A stretch of 64,000 nucleotides of DNA, taken from positions 310,001 through 374,000 of the forward strand of contig JAKLMB010000027.1 in assembly GCA_022813625.1 (NCBI GenBank). Direction: 5' to 3'. Below the pieces are notes generated by a model. It saw only the letters and a program-made list of their open reading frames with translations, ran no database searches and was not told the origin of the DNA. Position numbers and translations under genes: made by a program. The DNA is from Aaosphaeria pasadenensis (taxonomy: Eukaryota; Ascomycota; Dothideomycetes; Pleosporales). Positions 23,477-34,832 of this stretch are shown here, piece after piece (the first letter of the stretch is position 1; each line of letters starts with the position of its first letter).

Positions 23477-24692
23477 ATGGGTCGTCGACAGAGGTTGATC
23501 AGCACCTCTATTCTTCGTGCTATCTTCCGTACCAAAACCAAGGATACTAAGAACCCGGGACTTCTGGCGCGCATCCTCGCTTTCTTCTCCATCTTCCAAC
23601 TTACGCTCTCACGTTATCGGGAAGAGCTATTCAAAAAGCTTCGTAATAAGACATGGCAAATCGATGAGGAAGAATACACCGAATCGTTTCGCTCACCGAG
23701 CCATGGCAAGCGGACCGATCTGGTCGCAGTTGGCGATCTCGGGTACTCGGGTTCGGTATGTTCTCGATTCAGTATCTTACAGTACCAAGTGACGTATTGG
23801 AGTATCTACTAATCAAAACATTCAGACATTCTTTACTACACCAAACTCCAAGTATCTTCTTAAGTCGCTCCCACGACAGTTTGAGCAGTCGTTCTTTCGC
23901 CTGCGCCTCCTGGATCCGTACGTGGAGCACATGGAACTGAATGAAACGTCTCTCCTCGTGCGGATAACGGACTTACTGTACACGCCTCAGGCTACACTGG
24001 GTGCCATACTAGGAGCGGCTCCATCTCATCATATCGTCATGGAAAACATCCTTTATGGAAAATCAACTTGCGGTAAAGACGCCCAGAAGAAATGGGAGAC
24101 CTACGACCTCAAACCTAACGACTACTTCTTCCCCGAACGTGACGTAATGGGAGGAAGGCTGGCTCCGGAGAGTGTAAAAGAGCGTCTCATAGACGAGTTC
24201 CCAGACAAGGTCCGCGTTAGCGTGGATGAGAAGGAAGAGTTGATCGCCCAGTTGTCACGAGATACGAAGATCCTCCAGGACGCAAATGCTGTTGATTATA
24301 GTCTGTTCCTTGTGAGGTATCCAGCATCTATGACCAACGCTGAGGGAGGCGACGTACCGGTGCCGGCCGGTCGTCAATCCTCCTGGCGCAATGGGGTGCA
24401 ATCTCAGGACAAATGGGTGTATCGCGCTGTGCTTCTCGACTTCTTCTGGGCCAAGGATGCGCTGCAAGCAAAGACCCTCACCGGACTGGTGAAAACATTC
24501 AACTTTCTAAAGGTTGGTAAGGATCATGGACCCATGAGTATCACCACAACCAGCGATGAGTATCGCCAGCGTTTTCTCAAGATGGTCGATACCATTGTGG
24601 AAGTGCCAGACAGTGCGGGCAGACCGTCTGGGGAGTTGAGGGAACCGGCCACCAAGAGTACAGATCATTTGATTGATATTGGCGAAGTATGA
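23477..24692 (+). CDS. Fungal PIPK-fold protein (phosphatidylinositol phosphate kinase-like), 381 aa
   Basis: Two exons, 23477-23755 and 23826-24692, joined in phase 0 across a 70 bp intron (1146 nt). The join gives DLGYSGSTFFTTPNSKYLLKSLPRQFEQSFF, the glycine-loop and lysine region of this family. Then come SLLVRITDLLYTP, HHIVMENILYG (about 162-168), WETYDLKPNDYFFPERD (about 180-196) and DANAVDYSLFLVRYP (from about 242), the counterpart of the DYSLL motif of PIP kinases. A late LLDFFWAKDALQAK segment resembles the IIDIL metal-site region. It is shorter than canonical PI4P 5-kinases. The DLKGS motif is replaced by DLKPND, so lipid-kinase activity is plausible but unproven. It stands alone in a gene-poor region. 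Confidence 0.85.
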
Positions 24693-27600
24693 TGTAGACA
24701 GGTCCATGAATTCTGCGTCATGGCTCAAGCGGTCCCTTGATATGATTGGCGATGATACTTTTCCTATTCATCATGATACCCAATTTTATATCGTTTACCA
24801 CTAAGGTCACAGACTTTGTCTTCTTCATGCGAATTTGGATTCTGTTTGCAACAAATGAACGTGCTTTATTTAAATCAAGCGTTTATCAATCAATGTGATT
24901 CACTATCAATTATAGTTGGTTCAAGCATAGAATTACTACTTTTATAGGGTATATCTTTTCGTGATGCGAAATCCTACCTGCTCCCCTGTGACTGATTGGG
25001 GAACCCACGAGGACATAAGAGACGCGCAGGAGCGATCCACCGAATCCTTCAATCCTACACGTTGATCTTCAAACCACTCTACAGAAACCGAAGATGGAAT
25101 GGTCGTCGCTGCACGCAAAAGAGGCATGTACCTCAGCCATCACAGCAGTCTTGTTAATCACTCGTAGATCTAACGCGACCTCGCACACTAATCGAAGCAG
25201 TCGAGCAAATCCCATCCTCCACACGGTCCGTTCGTTCGTTCGTTCGTCCCATCCCGCTCCCGTCCGTCCGTCGGCCGTTTGCTAGTAATGCCAATAGTTA
25301 CAAATAGCAGTACATATTAGCTGGAGGCCCAATGTCCTAACTAGCAGCGACGGTCGCTGGACCGGTACGAGCCGCAGCCATCTGAATTTTCTTTCTCATT
25401 GTTGGTGCATTGTTGGTGGGCGCGAGTCAAACAAGGCGATGCTGCACGTAAAATTGTCTGTTCAACAGACCAAGTGTTCGATCCTACAGCCCAGTGCGTG
25501 CGTGCGTGTGTCCCTGCGTCCATGGCATTGAGGAAGCCTGTGCAGTTCATGCAAATCATTCGAATCACCTCAATCAATCAGATCGTCAAGTTTGCTTTGA
25601 AAAGCCTCCTCTTCATTCTCTCTACGGTTTCAAGAAATCTCCTTTGCTTAGGATTAATATTCGCCCTGTAACGCGTACACAAAGGGAACAACAAATATTT
25701 TTCTCCTTGTGTACGGCGTATTATTGCACAAAATACAATTGCACAAAATGGTCAGCAAGGATCTCGGTAGGAAGCGGGCTGTGCCACTCCATTGCAGGCA
25801 GAAGCGATGGATGTTGTCAGGCTGGGGGCCATGTCTACCCTCTTTGCGCGCAAACACCCTTTTTTAGCGCCCGCTAAGACATTTAGTATACAAACATCAA
25901 TACTTGTACATTGTTGGTCTCTCGTTAAAGTATGTGATTATTGAATTCTGGGGTCCAAAGTTGCAAACTACTGCGAGGAAGAGAGAGGGAGGAAAAAATG
26001 GAGCGAGCACATCCGAAGGCGAGGTCGACGCTCTAGGCGCTCGGAAAGCAAAACAACATTGCTGCCGAGGGAAGGTTTCTGGTTCTTCTTACGCCTCTGT
26101 AGCTCTTTCCTTTTTGCGTTTCAAGATGGCACAAGCGCGCTCTCACTACGCCGCCCCAGCTGTTCGTGCTTATGGCGGGTGAGCGAAGCTATGTGGCGGG
26201 CGTGTTGTTGTTGTATTGATTGCACAGGTACTGTGTAAGGTGGAGTCGACGTGAGTCTAGTCGACGTGAGTCTAGTCGACTAGACTTTTGAAGGCAGCGC
26301 AGGGTGCAAGGCGCAGTCGTACCGTACCGCACCGCTGCCCCAGTCGTGGCATAACAGCTGCTCGACACGGCCGTATAGCGTTCTCTTTCGCGCGGAGCTC
26401 GTACGTACTCTAGTTACTATCTACGACTACGAGTCACGAGAGATTCAACTGTTGCGAGTTCTCCCGCGATCGGCACATCTCGCGGCCTTCGTTCTGCGGG
26501 CATGTAAATGATTGCGCGGGTTGAGTCACGGGTGTCAGCATCACGATTCCTATGCATTGCGTGTGCGTGTGCGTGCGTGGGCGTCTGCGATTCGCATGGC
26601 TGCTGGGTAGAATATCATCCGTCTTATCATCGGACTTCGCAGGGTTCACGGTTCGTAATTCTCTCCGCATCGTATGTAGGCACTCGTATGTGGTAGGGTG
26701 GTGGGGAAGCACCGTGGCACCCTTGTGGCCTCAAGATGATGTCCATGACCCAGCTAGTCGAGATGGATTATGTGATTCGGTAGCACTACGGTTGCTGTGG
26801 CATTCGAGATCACAAGATTGTCTTACAGTCACTTTCCAGTTTACTAGTGTCTGGCGCATCTTAGCAAGTGGGGGCTTTTGGGAGAATGTGTGATGGTATG
26901 AGCCTGTGGTGGAGGAGACGCAAAGTTATGGTAAAATGGCTACGGACTTCGGGTACCTGCATGGCCGGGGTTACCAACTCGAAGTACTCCAGACCTTGCT
27001 CAGTCGTGCGGTGAAAATGATCGAGCGAATGGTACAATATACCCGGAAAGAGAGATAAAGTATGAATGTCCTCTCCCTTGTAAAGAAGTGTGTGATTTGT
27101 TGGATGGGAGAAAATGATGGCCTGCGATATCAACGCAATTTTGAATGCCCTATGAGAACTCTTTCATTGCAACGAAATGTGTCTTCCGGAGTCCGAAACA
27201 TGCATAACAATGTCCTGCTTCGAATAGAGTATTCCATCGTAAAATTGTAGGAAAGGGACCAGATGAATGGCTGGTCACTTTGGACGTGAGAAATATGGTC
27301 TGAGTGCGTCGCCATGTGGACATCTACCACTAGGCCTGACTGTTAGCTCATCCTGACAAGTGCCACAGCGCATAGGGACTGGACAGCATCCAACAGAAGG
27401 CGATAGTGGTCCTTTCTTTTTGCGCACGATCTACAGTACATCGACAGATACCCCACCCAGGAAGATGTAGAGTCGCTCGACCCGTCAGCCTGTGGGTGGC
27501 GCACCACTCGAGCTCGCATTGTGACTAGTCATAGTTGCGGCAAATGCGATATCTGTGTGGTGGTTCAAGTAGTACTTTGTTTAGTGAGCATGTTGAATCT

Positions 27601-29905
27601 AGTCCATCCATGTGGGTGTTGGTGAAGGATCAGTGACTGCAGAGGCTAGCCAAGGCGTATACAGTATGGCTAATGAAGCCATGTGGTCTCTCTCTTGCCA
27701 TCCTAATGTGGACATGGCTTACACGAAGATTCATGAAGTGAGTGGATGCACAAAATGCAAAGCAGGCATCTGTCGAAACGAACAGCGGCGAAGCAACAGT
27801 TGTATGTTTGAGATTGGTTTTGAACAGATTGACATCTAGAGCTGTAGGGTTGTTTTCTCTTCCACGGGAACAGCTCTGCCCCGAGCAGAACTAGACCATG
27901 AGATCGTATCTTGACTAGGTCAGCTGTTCCTACAAGAGGTGTGCTCTGGGCGGGGCCGTTCTTTGAACGTGTGGAAAACCCATACTAAGCGGCTTCCAAG
28001 AGATCAATAGTTCATAGAGCGCGATACTTGTAGGGTTTGAATGCAGTGGTCTGTATTGGACTCCACACATGGTGGACTGAGATTTGAACACCAAGTGATG
28101 CATTTTGCTAGGACAGTCTTGAGCTCTGAAATGGCTGACGGTAAGTGGTCAGTCATTTCAATTTTTGTCCTGGGGCTGACGGACTAATCTCGTCTATGCT
28201 ACCCCAAATCACCTAGCGGAACGGAAGTATGCGAACAACGGCAATAAGTGGTGCCCAAGTGGCGAATTGAGAACGGGACCGAGGATGGAGACACTGACAG
28301 CCAGTGACAGGCTACGCTAGGATCTTGTCTTGTTGTACTGTACGAGTACGAGCAGAGGCGGCCGGTTAAGGTTGTTAATCCTGCAAGAAGCCGCCTTTTA
28401 CGCTAATGAATAGTCCGTAGGAGGGAACCCTGCTTGCTTGACGGTATTCAGTAACCAACCGGCCAGACTTTGTGGGAGGCTTCAAGATATGAAATACAAT
28501 AGGTCATGATGACATTTTGTCTCGCGATACGCATAGGATGTAGTGTTGATCGATCAGTGGAAGCAACGAATTGGGGATTGGCCTCGATCGCTGGATAGGT
28601 CATCAAGCTGCGAGGAATAGTGATCATCTTGACTGGAAGGGGAGATTGATGTGCGATACATTGACAGGGGTCGTAGGGGTGGAAGTGCGAGAACGATACC
28701 GAAGTTGGTAAATTTACCACATTTACTTGTACAACTACAAGGAGTCAAATCGGATGGCTGGATTAATTACGAAGATGGGGGAATGCGACTGGGAAGCTAG
28801 AGGACAAGGTGATGAGAGATGGTATGGGATGATGGAACCGTGGGAGTTGTTGGCATCTGGAAGTCTGTCTGTCCGGCGGAAGCGGAGGGTGCCGTAAGCC
28901 AAGACTTAGCACGTGTAGTCTAAATATGGATGCATTCACTAGGGTACTACCTTGACTTGACTACCATCCATCCATCTTTCTCTCTCTCTGTCTCTCTCTT
29001 TGCCTCAATGCTCATCCACCCATCCACCCACCACCAGCCTTTCTTACGGTATCTGCGCCTTCGCCCGCGCCCCCCTCCCAAAGAGTAATATACCATTATA
29101 GGAAATATCCCAGGAATATCCCATCCAGGATCTTACAGTCCCCCCTCCTCTCTTCTCTTCCCTTCCCTCCCCAGGGTCCGCTAATCCCAGCATTACACAT
29201 CGCTACTTGCGTCCTCTTCGGACCCCGCCCAGAGCTCTGGGAGAGGGCACAGAGGGTCTTGTCTTTCCAGCTAGCTCAACCCTGCACCGACGCCTCCCGA
29301 TCTCCAACTTTAACTTACCCGACCATGCACTACGCTTTCTTCGCATCTCAAGCAAGCGCTGCATTTCTTATTCTGTCCTACTTGTTGCTGCGGTCCAGTA
29401 GTGTGTGCTGGTGCTGTGCCAAATGATGTTGGCTTTGCCGGATTATCGGGCTCTGCCTCTTTTCCCCAGTTGCGCGCTCGTCGCTCCCTGGCTCGACTGA
29501 TAGACATACATACATTCATACCCGCAGAATTCATCTCTTCCTACACTTGCATAGTACCGTCTCACAACCTCTTCTTATTACCTGCATACCTCGCTCTCTG
29601 TGTCATACCTTTCCCATTCTCGGTTTCCCTTCTCCTTCCCCTTCTCCTTGTGCACTCCTCCATGTCGGTCGCAGTTTATGCTCCGACGGCCTCAAGTGTC
29701 TTTGTCCGAACCAATCTCATCTCAGCCTTCTTCACTCGTACAATCTGCCTGAACCAAGTCCCACTAAACTTCCCATCCCTGTCCGTTTAAGAAGTTCCTT
29801 ATTGCTACCAGTGGTAAGCCGTCAGGATACTTCTATTTTGAAACAAGGCCTTTCTCTTTCCCTCTCCCTCTCCCTCTGTGCATACATCTCTGTTGCCCTG
29901 CCACC
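24693..29905. other. 5.2 kb gene-poor region
   Basis: No gene is supported. Open frames here are short, mostly lack ATG and show no domains. It contains a GTTC run near 25210 and a 15 bp tandem repeat ending in a palindrome at 26245-26285. From about 28960 to 29905 the plus strand is strongly pyrimidine-rich, as expected for the promoter and 5' leader of the large UBA gene. Confidence 0.65.
26245..26285. repeat. 15 bp tandem repeat running into a 16 bp perfect palindrome
   Basis: GTCGACGTGAGTCTA occurs at 26245-26259 and 26260-26274, and a third partial unit follows. Bases 26270-26285 (GTCTAGTCGACTAGAC) equal their own reverse complement. Confidence 0.9.
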
Positions 29906-32900
29906 ATGGCTGTCACCGAGTCTGGCTTCTTCGAGTATCCCTTCTCCAGAACACGTTCGTTGTTTCGCTCTCAATCGACTCAGGCCAAACCCTCTCCTCA
30001 TCGTCGAGATCGGTCTCTCCAACCATCCTCACTTAAGAGTTTCGATACCCAATCTCGGGCTACGAGTCAATCGTCGAAGCACCCTGGATCGACTTCGTCA
30101 TTGTCGCCCAGGTCTTTGTCTTCTCCAAAGAAACAAACAAAGAGGGGGATCAAGCATACCCGCAAGACGACCATCATTCGTGCTGTGCCTCCAGGCAGTT
30201 CTTCTATAACTACCTCTCTCTCCACTCTGGAAAGAGATATGGCAACGCTTCCTAACGAGGAAATCCTTTCAGCAATTAGTGGTTCAGGTTGGCAATCGCC
30301 CGCGACCTCTCGAAGCTCGCCATCTTCGTTACGACATGCAACCTCACCCCGCCTGGGTGCCCGCAGTCGAAGCTCACCAACCCTTTGTTCCATTAAAGCA
30401 GGTACGGAGATGAACTTCTCTGATCAGAAGAGCAATGCCACCGGCTACGAGCAGGATAAATTCCAATGGGAATCTTCAAGCAGCAATTCTTCACTGCAAG
30501 AACGTCGTGCTTCCAGCGCTCTTCGAAGTAGAAGACCCCAGATTCAGGTTGTTATACCTCAACATCAAAAGGATCGCCCTCTTCCTACCAGCCCATTCTT
30601 TTCAAATCCCAGCAATACACTGAGCAGATCTGCCTCTGCCGAACCGCTTTCTGTTACTGACATATCGCCTCCTTCGGGCTCGAAAAGACCCCTCGCACGC
30701 AATTCCGCAGTATCTCCTCTCAGTGCCCAGCAGAAACAGAACATCAATGCCCCGCATCCTTCCATCGACGCTACCATCGTCAAGTCTCAGATAGATACAA
30801 CAGGCCAAACCACAGGTGGTCCCCCGACCAATTCTTCCTCCGAAGACTCCCATGGAGACGACTGCTCCTCTACTTATAGCCGGCGCTCATCGAGATCAAG
30901 TGTAGGCGAACAGACATCTCCGATGAATTTGAAACCAATTAATTTTCACGATCGCTCCGCAAGTGTGACTTTCTCAATAAAATCGCCACTCGAAACAGGG
31001 GTCTTTGTCGATGATGAATCAGTGGTCACGAAGTCCGAAAACTCTAAGGCTGAGACCGGACTCAGTGTAACAGCCCCGACAATTCCACCACCTCGCAAGT
31101 ACGCACCACATGGTCCTATCGAGGACGATTTCGCTTTTAAACCTACATGCACGCTGCAACCATCGCGCAACCGCTCAGCCACGACACAACTTCCACTGGA
31201 GCGTCGACCCACCCTCACCCGCAAGGCAACTATCATCCGCCGGCCATCTGTAAGGCGTCAGTCTTCGCAGCGACGTAGTTCACGCATCAGTCTCATGATC
31301 AGCCCAACAATGGGTGTATTAGACCACGCTATCATCCGCCAAGAGGTGGCAGACCCGACCCAACTGTTCGCAAGCCCTACGCTCAGCGAGGCCGAATTTG
31401 ACCTTGAAGAGGAGTTGCTCTCTACACGAGTCGGCGCCGACCCCTTCGCATATGATGACACGGAACATGAAAGCATATCTATCATCCCAGGAACGCCCCC
31501 AACAGTTCCTAGGAAATCTAGCAAACGCCAATCCCTCCTCGCCGCCAACTTCCGTCTCTCTCGAGTCTCGAATGAACATATTCTATCGCAATTAAGGCGC
31601 ACCTCCTCTCGAGCGAAGGCAAGAGGATTGAGGATTGAGATTCCCCGCACCCCATCGCCCGTGGCGGATGACTTCTATCTTTCCCCAATTCCAGTGCCGC
31701 CTAAAGCACTTAAGCGAACCATTACCCCGAGCGTTGCTGAGAACGTTATATATGGCATTTTCGAACAACTCGACACCTTTGAAGATCTTTTCGCGACTGC
31801 AGTCGTCAACGGCGGGTTTTATCGTGTATTCAAGCGGTTTGAGCTCGACTTGATGAAGAACACGTTGTGGAAGATGTCCCCTCCAGCATGGGAGCATCGT
31901 GAAATCTGTTATCCCGGGCACGATCAACATCAGCCGGAGGATTTGGAGAAGACTCAATCCAGGATGGAATACACGCCAAATGTGTACATCGAACATCACA
32001 AAAGCGATATAGAGATTATCACCACCCTGAAAACACTGATTGGCCAAAGGTTCCAGACTTTTCTCCGAACGGAAATTGCGAACACTTTGTTCAGCCAGGA
32101 TGGCAAGGAACAAGCACGCATAGATAATGCGCTCTGGCGAATTTGGACATTCTGTAAGATTTTCGGCTGTGGCAAGGGACGTGAGGACGATATCGTTGCG
32201 CAGATGGACTGGCTCAAAGGTGGCCCTTTGGTGCACCAAGATGCCCCCACCCACGCCATATTCTCCACTGATGCCCTTGATATGAACGATACTTTGGCGA
32301 ATGCGCCAGAGTGCTTCGCTCTAGGCAATGAAGGCGGTCTTAGTGCAGAGGAGCTCTTTGACATGATGGAACTATGGAACTGTCTGGGACTTCTGCTCCA
32401 ACCGATCTGCAACCGTCGAGTCCAAGCGCGCCAGTATGGCGTCTTTGACGATACCGAGGTTCGAGGCGGAGATATTGATGGAGAGGAGTTGATGCTTGGT
32501 AGGTTTGCAGTGCAACCAATGAGTGCGAACAATGTGCTAAATTGTTTCTAGATGAATGGTACTACTACCTACTCACGCTCGGTCTTTCACCCATCCTCGA
32601 ACTTGTTGGCCCCTGCCAGGAATCAGAAGCCTCCGCTTTTATTGTGGCCCAGAAGAACAACTGGACTCATTGGAAAGCTCCCTTGCAAGGCAGTTCCCGC
32701 CGTAACTTCTTCAAGGAAGCAGCGGAACGTGTTTACGAAAACAAGATCGCCGCTGACTATGCCGAACCATCTTCGAAAGAAGTTCAACGCCAAATATCCA
32801 AACAGCGCCTCCAGGGACACATTACTGAGCTCCAGCAACGTCGAAACAACGGCGAGAGATTACCTGAAATTCGCATGAGCCAAGAGCGCCCCATGAGTGG

Positions 32901-33525
32901 ATGGGAAGGTGTCATGAATAACTTGACTCGACAACGTCCTGCACCATCATCAAACATCGTCTCACATATACCATCTATCCGATCTTCTGCACTCGTTCTC
33001 AATATCTCGTCTTCTGTTGCCGATGCCCATGCAGCCAATTCGCAGGAAAGACGCCCACGCTCGTTCCACCGAGTTGTAGCCCAGCCCCTCTTGCCGACAC
33101 CTCCACCTTCTACTGTACCTTCTGTAGCAGACAGGAGCAGTACTTTCTCTAGCATGCCACCCATAGAGGAACATCCAGCTTTCCGCCGTCGCCATGAATC
33201 CATCCCCGAGATGCCTTCCCTCGAACTCCACCCTGCGTTCTTGCAACACCGCCGGCAAGCGGCAAGTTCAAGTCATGAAAGCGCCTCGCGAAGCACATCC
33301 CCAAGCAAAGCTTCCATCGAGGACCAACCCGCATTTAAACAACACCCACTTCAACGCAATATTCTCGATGGTGATGCATCCGAGAATAGTGCCGAGAAGG
33401 CCGTCTATCGCATCGTCGAGATGGGCTTTACTCCTGATCAGGCTCGCTCGGCTTTGCGTAGAACAGACATGGGCGACGGCCTTAGAGTCGATCGCGCTGT
33501 TGAGCTATTGCTCTCTGGTTACTAA
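29906..33525 (+). CDS. Large UBA-domain protein with disordered N-terminus, 1188 aa
   Basis: Two exons, 29906-32498 and 32552-33525, with a 53 bp phase-1 intron, total 3567 nt. The start has a strong context (CACCATGG). Residues 1 to about 550 are Ser/Pro/Arg-rich and probably disordered. The region from about 600 to 960 is globular, with motifs such as NVIYGIFEQLDTFEDLFATA, FYRVFKRFELDLMKNTLWKM, SPPAWEHRE and LDEWYYYLLTLGLSPI, conserved-looking but of unknown function. Residues 1069-1126 hold three copies of a short HPAF-type peptide. The last 45 residues (from SAEKAVYRIVEMGF) form a UBA domain with the MGF loop, so ubiquitin binding is likely. Such proteins occur across filamentous ascomycetes as uncharacterised UBA proteins; a regulatory scaffold role is inference. 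Confidence 0.92.
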
Positions 33526-34120
33526 CCTCATTTTAAAATTTCACAACATTCTTTTGTACATTGATCATATTATTGAACCCTCTTTTAGGGTGGGAAAAGT
33601 TTCGCTTCCTTCTTCTCAGGCGCACTTGATTACTGCATTGGAGCATATTGTTCGGCGCAAGGAACTTTACACATATTGTCTCTTTATACTTTTATTTCCT
33701 CTTTACATTCCACGTCTACATAGCGTCGAGATACCCATTCGTTATTCACTTTTCTTCTGGTATTCTGAACATCAATCGCTCGAGCGGTTTAGGATAGTCT
33801 GTAAGCGTAGGAAGGATGAGAAGAGGGACCACATAGTCGTCAAAGACAAAGCTTAGCAAGCAAGTGAAAATAAAACAAATCAATAAAGAATCACATCTCA
33901 ATTCTAAGGTCATCTCAATTCTTAGTGATTTCCCGTATCTCTGCTACTCAATCATTCGAACTGCTCCATGACTGACAGATGTACGAACGTGAAGGCCACA
34001 CAGTCTGGTAAAAGCATGCAGCTACGGTTCGCAGACGCAGAGTTCGCTCTATTGGCGACTCATGTTGTGGAGTCTTTCGACTATTGCACCGCTCGCACTG
34101 ATGGCTCGAAGGACCTGACA
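33526..34120. other. Convergent spacer between the UBA gene and the DUF1115 gene
   Basis: It holds the 3' ends of both genes. The region is A/T-rich, includes possible poly(A) signals (AATAAA near 33881 on plus), and has no gene. Confidence 0.6.
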
Positions 34121-34510
34121 TCACTTCTCATGAACATACCCCATCCCACTTCTCCACCAAGCCCAAACACCCAGTGCCTCTATTCTGGCCCCAAAGTCCT
34201 TAACACTATCCGCCTCTTCAAGCCTCCCATATCCTGTTTCCTTTACAACATCCATGGTGGACGATGTGTCTATTTGCTTCGCCGCAGGCTTTCTGACCAG
34301 TTGGAAATCCTTGTAGCGCAATCTTTGCACTGTGCCAACCCAGTCTCTCACGCCGTCTTCATGGCCCTCGCAGTACATTATACCAGGGCAACCACCGCTG
34401 CGCAATAGTGCATATACATTGTTGTTCGAGGCCGCTGCTCGGAGCTTCGCGATCTTTTTGCGTGACGTGATGTGATGAGTGCGGATCAGAGCATTCCAGA
34501 TAGGAGGCAT
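34121..34510 (-). CDS. Small DUF1115 (RWD-associated C-terminal domain) protein, 129 aa
   Basis: A single exon on minus from ATG at 34510. The protein opens MPPIWNALIRTHHITSRKKI and carries ALLRSGGCPGIMYCEG and then VQRLRYKDFQLV. This is the pattern of the DUF1115 domain, which in animals follows the RWD domain of RWDD2-type proteins (KPGIxxxEG...RLRWxxxxxR). Here no RWD domain precedes it, so this is a stand-alone form. The C-terminal part (EEADSVKDFGARIEALGVWAWWRSGMGYV) ends in a Trp-rich motif. Function is unknown. An opposite-strand frame of similar length (33968-34408) is a shadow. It diverges from MRS2 across 322 bp. Confidence 0.85.
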   Translation of the reverse strand: MPPIWNALIRTHHITSRKKIAKLRAAASNNNVYALLRSGGCPGIMYCEGHEDGVRDWVGTVQRLRYKDFQLVRKPAAKQIDTSSTMDVVKETGYGRLEEADSVKDFGARIEALGVWAWWRSGMGYVHEK

Positions 34511-34832
34511 GCCATTTGTGGGGATCTTGAATTTTCAATGCAGGAACACAGAACATGCACTGATAGAAAGTATAATTTATATTGACGTCCAATGGGCGGA
34601 GTTCTTATGTCCACGCGTAGAGGATGTCTCCCAGATCACACGTGACAGCGTTAGCGTCAAAAATTCCGTCACTGCAGTGGGTCAAGGAAGTCAGTCATGA
34701 ACAGTAGAGGGTGGTTTGGCAGGCTTCTACCCAGAAAACTACAGCAAGCAAACAAGAAAGTTGCATTCGCCGTTTCTCGGACGCGCAACGTATGGATTGG
34801 GTTTCCATATTCGAACTTGCGAACGCAGAGTT
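34511..34832. promoter_or_regulatory. Shared divergent promoter of the DUF1115 gene and MRS2
   Basis: 322 bp lie between two start codons that point apart, so both promoters must be here. It includes a CACGTGA E-box-like sequence near 34638 (TCACACGTGACAG). No operator is proven. Confidence 0.6.

Noticed and set aside
25405..25500. tRNA-like B-box fragment (GTGTTCGATCC)
   Set aside because: No matching A box, acceptor stem or T-stem pairing could be found around it.
28132..28318. ATGGCTGACG with a GTAAGT donor and a downstream CACCTAG acceptor giving a 37-residue spliced product
   Set aside because: The splice signals are neat, but the product is tiny, unrecognised and of a kind expected by chance in 5 kb of non-coding DNA.
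29401..29790. 129-codon plus-strand frame before the UBA gene
   Set aside because: Pyrimidine-rich leader translated as Ser/Leu/Phe; no ATG-supported gene and no domain.
33968..34408. 146-codon plus-strand ATG frame
   Set aside because: Shadow of the minus-strand DUF1115 gene, whose product has recognisable motifs.
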